NCBI GenBank assembly: GCA_947505245.1
Contig: CANNIZ010000014.1
Location: forward strand, 37,425 to 101,424
DNA: 64,000 nucleotides
Source of the DNA: Pseudomonadota bacterium
GTDB taxonomy: Bacteria > Myxococcota_A > UBA796 > GCA-2862545
Direction: 5' to 3'
The notes under the pieces were generated by a model. That model was given only the letters and a program-made list of their open reading frames with translations, was not told where the DNA came from and searched no databases. How positions within the stretch are numbered: position 1 is the stretch's first letter; every line of letters begins with the position of its first letter. Both the position numbers and the translations under genes were made by a program. Of this stretch, positions 8,711-16,894 are shown piece by piece.

Positions 8711-8928
8711 CCGCTCGCCTTTGGCTCGCTGACTACGCCGCGCGATGCGCGGCTGCGCCGGTGGTGCACGGCGCTCTCGCGGCTGCGCCGCTGCGAGTCG
8801 CCGTCGCGCTGCCCGCCTCAGGCCCGCTCGCGCTTCGGGGCGGCGCGCGCGCTCCGCTGATCCGCCACGGGCGGGCTCCGCGCGCGCTCGCTGCCGCTTC
8901 CAACGCGGGCGTTCCGGGGCTTGCATGA
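8707..8928 (+). CDS. Possible 73-aa Ala/Pro/Arg-rich linker gene (doubtful)
   Basis: This short frame fills the otherwise unexplained 214 bp between the deoxyhypusine-synthase-like and ketopantoate-reductase-like genes. Its ATG overlaps the upstream stop as ATGA, and its stop overlaps the downstream ATG as ATGA, the coupling pattern used throughout this window. Against it: the protein is low-complexity (Ala, Pro, Arg, Gly), no domain is recognisable, and 17 of 73 codons end in A or T, more than in neighbours. It may be a real small protein, a coupling ORF whose translation feeds the next gene, or the eroded remainder of a lost gene. Confidence 0.35.
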   Translation: MTARLWLADYAARCAAAPVVHGALAAAPLRVAVALPASGPLALRGGARAPLIRHGRAPRALAAASNAGVPGLA

Positions 8929-9905
8929 AAGCCCTGATCGTCGGAGCCGGCGCCGTCGGGCAGGTGTACGGCCAGGCGCTACAGCGCGCAGGCGTCGACG
9001 TGAGCTTCTACGTGAAGCCAAAACACGTGGACGAAGCGAAGCAGGGCTTCCGGATGTACCCGCTCAACGGGAAGCGCGAGCCGTTCCGGTTCGAGGGCTT
9101 CGGCGTGGTCACCACGCCCGAGGAGGTCCGCGCCCAGAAATGGGACCAGCTCTGGCTCGCGGTCAGCGCCACGGCGATCATGGCGGACTGGCTCCCTGCG
9201 CTGATCGAAGCGACCGGCGACGCGACCGTGGTCTGCCTGCAGCCGGGCCCCGAGTCGAAGGCGCGTATCGGGCCGCTCGCGGGGGATCGGCTCGTGTACG
9301 GAATCATCGCGATGATCGCGTACCAGGCCCCGCTGCCGGGCGAGGCGCGGTTCACGGAGCCGGGCATCGCGTACTGGTACCCGCCGGGCGGCTCGCCGTT
9401 CTCGGGTCCGGACGCGCGCTGCAAGCCGATCGTCGAAGCCCTGGCGAAAGGCGGCTGTCCGGCCTCTCAGCAGGTGAGCCTCGACGCGAACGCGTCGTTC
9501 GGCGGCGCGCTGCTGCAGGTCCACGTCGCGGCGCTCGACTCGGCGGGCTGGTCGTGGACGGCGGTGAAGCGGGACGACACGCTGCCGCTCGCGAAGCGCG
9601 CCTGGCGCGAGGCGGCGGTGATCGCGGCGAACCTTCTCGGAACGAAGCCGCCGTGGTGGACGGACCTCGTGGGACCGTTTGGCGCGAAGCTCGCGATGGT
9701 GGCGGCCCCGCTATTGATCCCGATCGACGTGCAGACGTACTTTGGGTACCACTTCACGAAGGTGGGCGATCAGACCCGCGCGAACCTCGATCACTGGATC
9801 GTGACGGGGCAGAAGGCGGGGCTCCCGGTAGGTGCATTGTCGGAGCTGCGGGGTCGGATGCGGCCTGTCGCGGCGTTTGATCCGAAGATGACCCTGACCT
9901 CCTAG
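8925..9905 (+). CDS. Ketopantoate reductase (ApbA/PanE)-family oxidoreductase
   Basis: 326 aa, ATG 8925. The N-terminus MKALIVGAGAVGQVYG is the Rossmann NAD(P) loop of ApbA/PanE proteins. It is followed by a region binding the 2'-phosphate and TPEEVRAQKWDQLWLAVSA, a family-typical strand-helix. The all-alpha C-terminal half (about 190-320) contains a hydrophobic stretch (AKLAMVAAPLLIPIDV) longer than in typical PanE. PanE makes pantoate for coenzyme A. Many paralogues reduce other 2-keto acids, and the divergent C-terminal half (no obvious K-x-x-x-N-x-x-x-N block) argues for caution. It may be co-translated with the preceding small frame. Confidence 0.7.
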   Translation: MKALIVGAGAVGQVYGQALQRAGVDVSFYVKPKHVDEAKQGFRMYPLNGKREPFRFEGFGVVTTPEEVRAQKWDQLWLAVSATAIMADWLPALIEATGDATVVCLQPGPESKARIGPLAGDRLVYGIIAMIAYQAPLPGEARFTEPGIAYWYPPGGSPFSGPDARCKPIVEALAKGGCPASQQVSLDANASFGGALLQVHVAALDSAGWSWTAVKRDDTLPLAKRAWREAAVIAANLLGTKPPWWTDLVGPFGAKLAMVAAPLLIPIDVQTYFGYHFTKVGDQTRANLDHWIVTGQKAGLPVGALSELRGRMRPVAAFDPKMTLTS

Positions 9906-9912
9906 CGGAGGC

Positions 9913-10965
9913 TCACTGTGCGACCAGAAACGAAACCGCGTCCGCCGCCAACGTCGCGTCCGACCCGGTGAGCACGTGCCGCTGCACCGCACCGTCGACG
10001 ACGAGATCCCCCGAATCGCGCGCCTCGAGCCGCGCGAGGATCGCGTCATGCGCCCCCGACGGGATCTGCGCGTCGAGCGAGCTGTACAGGTATGCGGTGG
10101 GCGGGAGGTTCGTCACGTTCGCGAGGCTCGCCGCGTCCGTCTCCGCCGCACCCGACGGGAAGATGCGGTTCAGGCCGGTGATCGTCGCCTCGTAAAGGAC
10201 CGGATCGGCGTAGTACGTGTTCAGGTCGTCCACCGACGAGTCGATCAGGATGGCCGCGGGCTCCGCGCCGTTGTCCAGCAGCTCGCCGACGCCGCGCCCA
10301 CCCTCGCCGAGCCCGATCAGGTAGGTGGTGCTCGTGTCGAACGTGACGGGGATCTCCATCCCCTGCTCCGCCGCCGCGCCCGGTTCGGACGCGATCTGCC
10401 ACGCGAGCGACGAGAGGAACCGCCCGTTCCGGTAGAAGTGCTCGGTCGCGTAGTCGTTCTCGGCGACGGTCTCCTGGTTGTGCCACCAGTCGCCCCAACA
10501 ATTGGCCGGCAGGATCATCGCGATGTTGTTGTTCGCGAGCGTGCCCGCGAGGGCGCCGATGCTCTGCTCGACCGGATCGTTGTCGTCGTACATGCCGAGC
10601 GTGGCGTACGCCTTACGAACGGCCCAGGTGTGCGTCAGGCGCGCCGTGGACTGGTACGACGGGCCGCCGATCGGATCGGAAGCGGGTGGATCGATGATGT
10701 AGTCAAACGCGCCCGAGTGGAGGACCACGGCGACAGGCACCGAGCCCGTGGGCGCGGTCGGGTACACTGCGTAGATCGAAGCGAACGACGAGTCCGGGCA
10801 CTCGATCGTGGTCTCGAATTCCTCGACGACCCAGCCGGCGACGGGCATGGCGGTGGGCTCGAACGGGACCGTGCCCACCGGCAGGGGCGCGAGATCCGTC
10901 CTCCAGCACCCCGGCAGCACGACCATGCCCAGCGCCAGCGCTGCTGCGGTGCAACTCCCACGCAC
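9913..10965 (-). CDS. Lipoprotein with possible alpha/beta-hydrolase fold
   Basis: 350 aa from GTG 10965, chosen because GGAGG lies 5 nt upstream. The N-terminus is a lipoprotein signal ending LPGC. The body has features of an alpha/beta hydrolase: VAVVLHSGAFDY (possible oxyanion strand), an elbow-like GLGEGGRGVGELL, and a late PPTAYLYSSLDAQIPSGAH that could hold the acid residue. In the elbow the position expected for the nucleophile Ser is Glu (G-x-G-E-G), so classical esterase activity is doubtful. An exported, membrane-tethered binding or inactive hydrolase is the cautious reading. Convergent with the PanE-like gene (7 bp apart). Confidence 0.6.
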   Translation of the reverse strand: MRGSCTAAALALGMVVLPGCWRTDLAPLPVGTVPFEPTAMPVAGWVVEEFETTIECPDSSFASIYAVYPTAPTGSVPVAVVLHSGAFDYIIDPPASDPIGGPSYQSTARLTHTWAVRKAYATLGMYDDNDPVEQSIGALAGTLANNNIAMILPANCWGDWWHNQETVAENDYATEHFYRNGRFLSSLAWQIASEPGAAAEQGMEIPVTFDTSTTYLIGLGEGGRGVGELLDNGAEPAAILIDSSVDDLNTYYADPVLYEATITGLNRIFPSGAAETDAASLANVTNLPPTAYLYSSLDAQIPSGAHDAILARLEARDSGDLVVDGAVQRHVLTGSDATLAADAVSFLVAQ

Positions 10966-10982
10966 GTCCACCTCCGCGCCGC

Positions 10983-10988
10983 AGTATA
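10983..10988 (-). promoter_or_regulatory. Candidate -10 box (TATACT) for the minus-strand lipoprotein
   Basis: On the minus strand TATACT lies about 18 nt ahead of the GTG at 10965, with a GGAGG ribosome-binding site between them. This would give a short leader of about ten bases. No clear -35 is seen. Confidence 0.3.
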
Positions 10989-11016
10989 CAGCAGCCGCGG
11001 GACGCCCCGCCGCGGT

Positions 11017-11022
11017 TACACT
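11017..11022 (+). promoter_or_regulatory. Candidate -10 box (TACACT) of leaderless type
   Basis: TACACT ends 7 nt before the ATG at 11030 and no Shine-Dalgarno sequence is present in the short gap. Supports a leaderless transcript for the dehydratase / ketosynthase operon. Confidence 0.3.
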
Positions 11023-11029
11023 GCATCCC

Positions 11030-11536
11030 ATGCGCTGGCTGTTCCTGGAGCGGATCGACGAGCTCGTGCCGGGCAAGCACGTACGCGGCACTGCCGTGTT
11101 CCCGCCCGAGCTCTTGTTGTTCGAAGACCACTTTCCGCGGTTTCCCGTGGTGCCCGGCGTGCTGCTGCTCGAGGCCCTCGCTCAGCTCGCTGGCAAGGGC
11201 ATCGGGTACACCGTGCGCGTGGAGCGCGGGGACTGGCCGTTCCCCGTGTTGTCCATGATGCAGGCCGTCAAATTCCGGAAGTTCGTCAAGCCCGGTGAGC
11301 GCGTCACGCTCGAGGCCGAGTTCGTGCGCCTGCTCGACAACGCGGCGCTCATGAAGGTGAAGGCGCGCACGGACAGCGTCGTCGCCCAGGCCGAGCAGAC
11401 GTTCGTGTTCAACGCCGTCCCGCTCGACAACCCCGCCGACCGCGAGTTCGTCGAGCAGAGCGAAGCCGGACACCTCGCCCGCCTTTGGCCAGCCATGGAT
11501 CCGGAAGCGTGGAAGACGCCGGGGCGTCGCCTGTGA
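11030..11536 (+). CDS. FabZ/FabA-like 3-hydroxyacyl-ACP dehydratase
   Basis: 168 aa, ATG 11030. The hot-dog-fold signature is clear: EDHFPRFPVVPGVLLLEALA supplies catalytic His34 and Glu48 (numbered from this start), followed by AVKFRKFVKPGERVTLEAE, the second conserved strand pair. Enzymes of this family dehydrate 3-hydroxyacyl-ACP in fatty acid or polyketide synthesis. It is the first gene of a three-gene unit and its stop overlaps the ketosynthase GTG start (GTGA). Being coupled to two ketosynthase-type genes, it is more likely to serve a specialised chain-building pathway than housekeeping FabZ, which usually sits with lpxA/lpxD or accB. Confidence 0.85.
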   Translation: MRWLFLERIDELVPGKHVRGTAVFPPELLLFEDHFPRFPVVPGVLLLEALAQLAGKGIGYTVRVERGDWPFPVLSMMQAVKFRKFVKPGERVTLEAEFVRLLDNAALMKVKARTDSVVAQAEQTFVFNAVPLDNPADREFVEQSEAGHLARLWPAMDPEAWKTPGRRL

Positions 11537-12726
11537 GCGCGATGATCGTCGGCTACGGCGTGGTCACCTCCGTCGGCGCCGACGCGAACTCCACGTTCGA
11601 GGCGTTGATCGCCGGCCGCACCGGCATCGGGCCGATCCGAAGGTTCGACGCGTCCACGTTCCCCGTGCGGTTCGGCGCCGAGGTCGTGTCCCCGCTCGAC
11701 GGGCCTGACCTCTACGACGCGCTCACCGACGCCGTGATCACCGAGGCGCTGCGCGGCGTCGACCTGTCGGGGATCCCGCCCGAGCGGATCGGCGTGTTCA
11801 TGGGTTGCGAGGCCGTGCGCCCCGACATCCACTTCGTCGCGTCCACGCTCCTCGCCCACGCGCCGATGCCCGATCCCGACCCGTTCGCGATCGCGCGGTA
11901 CCACCCGGCGCGCCAGGCGAACCGCGTCGCCCAGCGGGTCGGCGCGCGCGGACCGGTCGCGACGCTGTCGATCGCGTGTACATCCTCGGCGCAGGCCGTC
12001 GGGGACGCGATGATGGCGATCCGCCGCGGCGAGGTCGACGTCGCGATCGCAGGCGGCGTCGATGTCCTCGTGAACGCGTTCATGGTGCTCGGCTTCTCGC
12101 GCCTCGGCGCCCTCTCGCAGCGAAACGACGCCCCCGAGCGCGCGTCGCGCCCGTTCGACCTCGGCCGGGACGGGTTCGTGCTCGGCGACGGCGCCGGCGC
12201 GATGGTGCTCGCGAGCGAGGCGGTCGTGGCGCGCCTCGGGAAGGCCCCGGTCGGCCGCGTCACCGGCTACGCGTCGACGTGCAACGCCTGGCGCATCACC
12301 GACACGCCGCCCGACGGGCGCGGGACTCGGGTCGCGATGCAGCTGGCGCTCGCCGACGCCGGGCGTTCACCCAGCGACATCGCGTACCTGAACGCCCACG
12401 GGACGAGCACACCGCAGAACGACGCCGGTGAAGCCGCCGCGATCCGCGCCGCCCTCGGGGAGGCCGTCGAGCGCGTGCCCGTGTCGAGCACGAAGTCGAT
12501 GACCGGGCACACGGTCGCCGCGTGCGGCGTGATCGAGGCGATCATCGCGCTGCAGGCCATCACGCATCGCGTGGCCCCCCCAACGATCAACCTCGAGACG
12601 CCCGATCCGGAATGCGCGTTGTTCCACGTCGCCAACGTCGCCGCCCCGATCGGCGCCGGCGTGGGCATGACGAACGCCGCCGGGTTCGGCGGGTCGAACA
12701 CCGCGCTCGTGGTGGAGCTGCCGTGA
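11533..12726 (+). CDS. Beta-ketoacyl-ACP synthase (KAS II / FabF type)
   Basis: 397 aa from GTG 11533, which overlaps the dehydratase stop as GTGA (an ATG three codons in is the alternative). The Cys-His-His triad of decarboxylating ketosynthases is intact: SIACTSSAQA with Cys149, NAHGTSTPQND with His289 and SMTGHTVAACG with His326. The start MIVGYGVVTSVG and the glycine-rich end GFGGSNTALVV are also typical. Length fits FabF (about 410). It condenses acyl-enzyme with malonyl-ACP. The next gene, coupled by GTGA, is a ketosynthase-like protein without the active Cys. This is a pairing reminiscent of KS-alpha/chain-length factor in type II polyketide and aryl-polyene systems. Confidence 0.9.
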   Translation: MSAMIVGYGVVTSVGADANSTFEALIAGRTGIGPIRRFDASTFPVRFGAEVVSPLDGPDLYDALTDAVITEALRGVDLSGIPPERIGVFMGCEAVRPDIHFVASTLLAHAPMPDPDPFAIARYHPARQANRVAQRVGARGPVATLSIACTSSAQAVGDAMMAIRRGEVDVAIAGGVDVLVNAFMVLGFSRLGALSQRNDAPERASRPFDLGRDGFVLGDGAGAMVLASEAVVARLGKAPVGRVTGYASTCNAWRITDTPPDGRGTRVAMQLALADAGRSPSDIAYLNAHGTSTPQNDAGEAAAIRAALGEAVERVPVSSTKSMTGHTVAACGVIEAIIALQAITHRVAPPTINLETPDPECALFHVANVAAPIGAGVGMTNAAGFGGSNTALVVELP

Positions 12727-13652
12727 TCGAGGTCGCTGTCACCGGGGTCGGAGTCGTCTCGCCGCTCGGCAACGACGTCGCCGCGATGCGGGCCGCGATC
12801 GCCGCGGGAAAGAGCGGCTACCAGAGGTTCCCCGACGACCTTCGCCGCGTGCTCGACATCCCCGGCTACGCGATGTGCACGTTCGACTGCACGCCGCACC
12901 TCAAGCGCAAGAAGGACAAGAAGCTCCTGCCGCGCGCAGCCGAGATCGCCCTGTGCGCGGCCGCCGACGCGCTCGGCTCGGACCGCCCCGACGAGATCGG
13001 CGGCTTCCTCGGCGTGGGGCGCGAGCCTTCGGACCAGGCGGACACGGGGCCCTCGCTGCTCGCATCATGCACCAAGGGGCACCTCGACCTCGAGAAGCTC
13101 GGCACGGTCGGGGTCGCGTTGTACCCGCCGCTCGCGCCGCTGCGGACGCTGCCGAACCTGATCCTCGCTCACGTCGCGATCCACCTCGACCTCACGGGCG
13201 AATGCGGCACGCGCGCCGGGGAAGAAGCCGCTGGAATCGCCGCGCTCGTCGAGGGCTGGCTCGCCGTCGCGGAGGGTCGTTCCGACGTGGTCCTCGCCGG
13301 CGGCGCGGACTGCCGGATCGATCTCGGCTCGGCGCGCGATCTCGTGCGCCAGGGCCTTTGCGGTCCCACCCGCGGCCCAGGTGAAGGCGCTGCGGTATTC
13401 CGGCTCGAGCCGCTCGAGCGGGCCCGGGCGCGCGGCGCGACGGTGTTCGCGGTGATCACCGGGGGCGGCGTCGCGAGCGGCGGGCCGATCGCCGGCGCGA
13501 TCCGACCCCAGGACTTCGAGCCCGCCCTCGGCGCGTGCGGGTCGGCCGCCGGGCCGCTCGCTGTCGCGGCGTCGCTCACCAGAACCTGCACCGTGGAAGC
13601 TCTCGAAGACAGCGGCGCACGCGCATGGATCGCGTTCAGCGTTCCAGGCTGA
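12723..13652 (+). CDS. Degenerate ketosynthase (chain-length-factor-like)
   Basis: 309 aa from GTG 12723 (GTGA with the previous stop). The N-terminus VAVTGVGVVSPLGND is the usual ketosynthase opening, and EEAAGIAALVEGWLAVAEG plus DVVLAGGAD match the helix after the nucleophile elbow. At the elbow, ECGTRAGEE places Thr163 where the catalytic Cys should be (a Cys161 sits two residues early). The NAHGT and GH catalytic blocks are missing, making it about 90 residues shorter than FabF. It therefore cannot be a normal condensing enzyme. By analogy with KS-beta proteins it may pair with the active ketosynthase upstream and set chain length. Alternatively it is a decaying duplicate, though the open frame and coupling argue for use. 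Confidence 0.75.
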   Translation: MIEVAVTGVGVVSPLGNDVAAMRAAIAAGKSGYQRFPDDLRRVLDIPGYAMCTFDCTPHLKRKKDKKLLPRAAEIALCAAADALGSDRPDEIGGFLGVGREPSDQADTGPSLLASCTKGHLDLEKLGTVGVALYPPLAPLRTLPNLILAHVAIHLDLTGECGTRAGEEAAGIAALVEGWLAVAEGRSDVVLAGGADCRIDLGSARDLVRQGLCGPTRGPGEGAAVFRLEPLERARARGATVFAVITGGGVASGGPIAGAIRPQDFEPALGACGSAAGPLAVAASLTRTCTVEALEDSGARAWIAFSVPG

Positions 13653-13655
13653 CCC

Positions 13656-14318
13656 TCACGGCGTGAGCACGGCCCCGGGCAACACCGGCGCAGGTGCGCA
13701 GCCACACGAGGCGTCCGCCGCCACACACGCGAGCCCGTCGACCACGACGACGCGCCCGTCGGCGGGGACGGCGCCGGGGCACACGTAGCCGCCGCCGAAG
13801 CCCAGCACCGCGACCGCCTTCGGGTCGGTGACCGCGACGGCCCCTTTCCACGCGAGCCCGTCGACGCGCGCCAACCCGAGCTCACAGCCGCGCGCCGTCG
13901 GTTCGACGAACCGCGTCTGCCACGCGCTCAGCTCGAGGTACACCGCGACGTCGTGCTCGACCTCGGCCTCGGCGCGCGCGAACGCGCTCCGGTCGGACTC
14001 GTCGAGCAGCGGCGCGAGCGTGGCCGCTGCGTGCAGGTACGCGAGGCGATCGGACGCTACGCGCGCGTCCTGTACGGCGTCCCGGTACGCCGCCCCGAAC
14101 ACCCGCGAACGCGCAACGAGGCTTCCGAGCACGGGATCGACGCAGGGATCGGGCTTCGCTCCGGTCGCGAGCAGCTCCCCCCAGGTCGCATGCAGGCGAC
14201 CGATCGCGCCCGCGATCGCCGACGCCCGCGCGAGTCGCTCGTCGAGCTGATCGGTCGCGCTCGCGAGCTCGACCGGGCCCGGCGCGATCAGCGCCATCGG
14301 AGGGATCGGAGCCGGCAT
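13656..14318 (-). CDS. Hypothetical protein, Ala-rich helical N-half and Cys-rich C-half
   Basis: 220 aa, ATG 14318 (a second Met at codon 8 is equally possible; neither has a ribosome-binding site). No family recognised. The first about 140 residues are Ala-rich and strongly helical (ASAIAGAIGRLHATWGELLA; AFARAEAEVEHDVAVYLELS). The last 80 are beta-rich with GFGGGYVCPGA and a Cys cluster near the end (ADASCGCAPAP). A clear signal peptide is not visible, although the Cys content would suit the periplasm. Divergent from galT across 46 bp and convergent with the ketosynthase operon. Confidence 0.6.
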   Translation of the reverse strand: MPAPIPPMALIAPGPVELASATDQLDERLARASAIAGAIGRLHATWGELLATGAKPDPCVDPVLGSLVARSRVFGAAYRDAVQDARVASDRLAYLHAAATLAPLLDESDRSAFARAEAEVEHDVAVYLELSAWQTRFVEPTARGCELGLARVDGLAWKGAVAVTDPKAVAVLGFGGGYVCPGAVPADGRVVVVDGLACVAADASCGCAPAPVLPGAVLTP

Positions 14319-14352
14319 TTACGTCGACTAACCCGCTCGCGCGCGCGCGCTG

Positions 14353-14358
14353 TATAGT
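14353..14358 (+). promoter_or_regulatory. Candidate -10 box (TATAGT) of leaderless type upstream of galT
   Basis: TATAGT, five of six bases matching TATAAT, ends 6 nt before the GTG at 14365. No ribosome-binding site fits in the gap, so the transcript is probably leaderless or nearly so. The 46-bp gap to the divergent gene is partly an alternating CG run. Confidence 0.4.
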
Positions 14359-14364
14359 GCGGCC

Positions 14365-15336
14365 GTGCGAGAGCTACGCGCATGCCCGGTATCAGGCGAC
14401 TCCGTCGTGATCAGCACCGATCGCGTCGCTCGTCCGCGCCACCTCGAGCCCGGCCGGGTGCTCGACGCCGACACCTCGCGCTGCCCGTTCTGCCCTGGGA
14501 ACGAGTCCCACACGCCCCCCTCGCTGCTCACGGTCAATGGGCCTGACGGCTGGCGTGTGCGCGCGTTTCCAAATCGCTTCCCCGCCGTCGGGATCGAAGG
14601 TGAGCTCGACGCGCGCGCGCGCGGCCCGTACGACGTCGTCGGCGGCGTCGGCGCGCACGAGGTGATCGTCGAGACGCGCGATCACGTTCGGCCCCCGTGG
14701 CACGACCCTCGCCAGCAGGCGCTCGCCCTGCTCGCGGCCCGCGACCGCATGCGCGATCTCGCGCGGGACTCGCGGTTCCAGGCGATCCTCTGGTTCCGCA
14801 ACCACGGCCCCGAGGCGGGCGCGTCCCTTGGGCACCCGCACGCCCAGGTCGTCGCGCTGCCGATCGTGCCGCCGCGGCTGGCGCACATCACCAAGCGCTT
14901 TCGCAGGCACCACCAGGCACACGGCCGCGAGTTAATGAAGGACGTCCTCGACTTTGAACGCGCGGATCGGCGTCGCGTCCTGTTCGACGACGTGCAGACC
15001 ACCACGTTCCTCGCGTACGCGCCGCGCTTCGCGTTCGAGACGTGGATCGTACCCAACGCGCCGGCGGCGTCGTTTCTCGAGGCGACCGACGCGATGATCG
15101 ACGAGGTCGCGACGGCGATGTGCCGCGTGATCGTCGCGTTTGACCGCGTGCTCGCTGAGCCGCCCCACAACGCGCTGATCGTCACCGCCCCGGCGGGATC
15201 GGGCCCCGGCTTCCGCTGGCACATCACGCTGATGCCGCGCATGGCGGCGTTCGCCGGCTTCGAGCTGCTCTCCGGCGCCTCGTTGACCGGCACGGCGCCC
15301 GAGGAAGCCGCCCGCCTGATGCGCACCAAGCTGTAG
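14365..15336 (+). CDS. galT: Galactose-1-phosphate uridylyltransferase
   Basis: 323 aa from GTG 14365. GalT features are plain: zinc-site Cys40 and Cys43 in CPFCPGNE, the AFPNRFPAV block, and the nucleotidyl-transfer motif HPHAQ (His157, His159, Gln161; His159 would form the uridylyl intermediate). The C-terminal half has ETWIVPNAPAASFLE and FRWHITLMPR. The enzyme swaps UMP between UDP-glucose and galactose-1-phosphate in the Leloir pathway; related enzymes act as ADP-glucose or other sugar-phosphate nucleotidyltransferases. No galK or galE neighbours are present, so the exact sugar is inferred. Confidence 0.85.
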   Translation: MRELRACPVSGDSVVISTDRVARPRHLEPGRVLDADTSRCPFCPGNESHTPPSLLTVNGPDGWRVRAFPNRFPAVGIEGELDARARGPYDVVGGVGAHEVIVETRDHVRPPWHDPRQQALALLAARDRMRDLARDSRFQAILWFRNHGPEAGASLGHPHAQVVALPIVPPRLAHITKRFRRHHQAHGRELMKDVLDFERADRRRVLFDDVQTTTFLAYAPRFAFETWIVPNAPAASFLEATDAMIDEVATAMCRVIVAFDRVLAEPPHNALIVTAPAGSGPGFRWHITLMPRMAAFAGFELLSGASLTGTAPEEAARLMRTKL

Positions 15337-15343
15337 GCGAGCC

Positions 15344-16894
15344 CTACCGACCGGAGGCCGACGCGATCGCGTCCGCTGCGACCAGGCTGAACGCCATGAT
15401 CGTCAGGCTCGGGTCGACGCTGGGCGGCGTCGGGAACACGCTCGGATCCGTGACGAACAGGTTGTCCATGCCGTGTACGCGATGATCCGACCCCACCACG
15501 GACAGCTCCGGATCGGAGCCCATGCGGCATCCGCCCCCCGGGTGAGGCGCCGCAAGCACGTTGCGCGCCGGTCTAAGGTCGATCGCAGCGACGGCGGCGT
15601 CCACCTCGGAGGCGTTCGTCACCGTGGTGTCTCGCGCATCCCCGAACGCGACGATCCGAGCGCCGGCCGCGAGCAGCACGTTCGCCTGCTTCTTCCAGGC
15701 GTCTCGGATGCGACTCGCGTTGGCGCCCTCGATCGGCACGTGGACCCGCACGCGATCGCCGCGCATCTCGATCGAACCGAGCTCAGCGTCGTCGATCCAC
15801 GCGATGGCCCCGCCGACCTGCGGGAGCGCGAGCATCCACTCGCGATGGGAGCGGCCAATTCCGGGAAGGATCGCGGCGAGCGAGCCTGGATGCAGCTGGT
15901 TCGGCATCAGCAGGTAGCCGCCTTCGACGTAGCGTCCGGCGGCGTCGAAGCGCGCGAGGCGGAACTGCTCCACTGCGAACGCCGCGGGGATGTTGCGCCA
16001 CATCACGACGGGCTCGTCGAACCGCGCGTGGGACATCGGGCAGGGGTTGCAGAAGAAGTTCTTTCCAAGCGCGGGAAGGCGCACCCCGAGGCCCTGTTTG
16101 AGCAGGAACGTCGGCGTCCCGTACCCACCCGCGGCCATCGCGAACGCGCCCGCCTTCACCCGAACTTCGCGACCGGTCGGCCGACCCGTCGCGCGGTCGA
16201 GCACGTCGGCTTCCAGGCGGATGAGCTTCCGACCCTCGAACACCAGCCTGCGCGCGCGCACATCAGCGAACAACGACGCGCCGAGCTCGATCGCGCGGGG
16301 GATGTGGGTGACGAGCTGGCTCTGTTTGGCGTCGTACGCACAGCCCTGCGCGCAGTGACCGCTCTTGATGCACCCGTTACGCGCCTGCGGAATACGCTCG
16401 ACGGCGTACCCGAGCGAAGTTGCGCCAGCGCGGAACAGCTCGTTCATCCGGTTCGCGAGCTCGTCAGGCGCGGGATGGACGTGGAGATCGCGCTCGAGGC
16501 GCTCGAAGTGCGGCGTGAGCGTGGCGAGGTCGTGGCCTTCCACGCCGAACTCGCGCGCCCACACCTCGAGCCGATCGGCCGGGGTCCGGTAGCTGTCGGC
16601 CCAGTAGTGAACCGACGCGCCGCCGACGTTGTTGCCGTACGTGAGCAACATACCGCCGTCATCACTCGTCGACAGTCCCCTTCCCCCATCGATCTTCGCG
16701 AGCATGTCGGCTTCGCGCTGGTCGAAGTCGCGCTTGGTGTAGTACCCGCCCTGCTCGAGGATCACGACCGAAAGCCCGCGTTCGGCCAACGCGAGCGCGA
16801 GCGTGGCGCCGCCGCAGCCCGAACCGACCACACACACGTCGGCCTCGACGTCGACGTCGGCCTCGATCTCGGACCCGACCCGGATGCCGCTCAT
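15344..16894 (-). CDS. GMC-family FAD oxidoreductase
   Basis: 516 aa, ATG 16894, overlapping the upstream stop as ATGA. The FAD loop VCVVGSGCGGATLA lies at 20-33, followed by VVILEQGGYY. Further family blocks are NNVGGASVHYWADSYRTP, a Cys-rich CIKSGHCAQGCAYDAKQ (about 190-206) and AMAAGGYGTPTFLLKQ. The C-terminal signature is HPGGGCRMG then NLFVTDPSVFPTPPSVDPSL. The Cys cluster and the partner gene place it with the cholesterol-oxidase / gluconate-2-dehydrogenase-like GMC branch. It lacks its own signal and could be carried out by the Tat-tagged subunit encoded immediately upstream. Substrate (sugar acid, sterol or alcohol) is unknown. Confidence 0.85.
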   Translation of the reverse strand: MSGIRVGSEIEADVDVEADVCVVGSGCGGATLALALAERGLSVVILEQGGYYTKRDFDQREADMLAKIDGGRGLSTSDDGGMLLTYGNNVGGASVHYWADSYRTPADRLEVWAREFGVEGHDLATLTPHFERLERDLHVHPAPDELANRMNELFRAGATSLGYAVERIPQARNGCIKSGHCAQGCAYDAKQSQLVTHIPRAIELGASLFADVRARRLVFEGRKLIRLEADVLDRATGRPTGREVRVKAGAFAMAAGGYGTPTFLLKQGLGVRLPALGKNFFCNPCPMSHARFDEPVVMWRNIPAAFAVEQFRLARFDAAGRYVEGGYLLMPNQLHPGSLAAILPGIGRSHREWMLALPQVGGAIAWIDDAELGSIEMRGDRVRVHVPIEGANASRIRDAWKKQANVLLAAGARIVAFGDARDTTVTNASEVDAAVAAIDLRPARNVLAAPHPGGGCRMGSDPELSVVGSDHRVHGMDNLFVTDPSVFPTPPSVDPSLTIMAFSLVAADAIASASGR

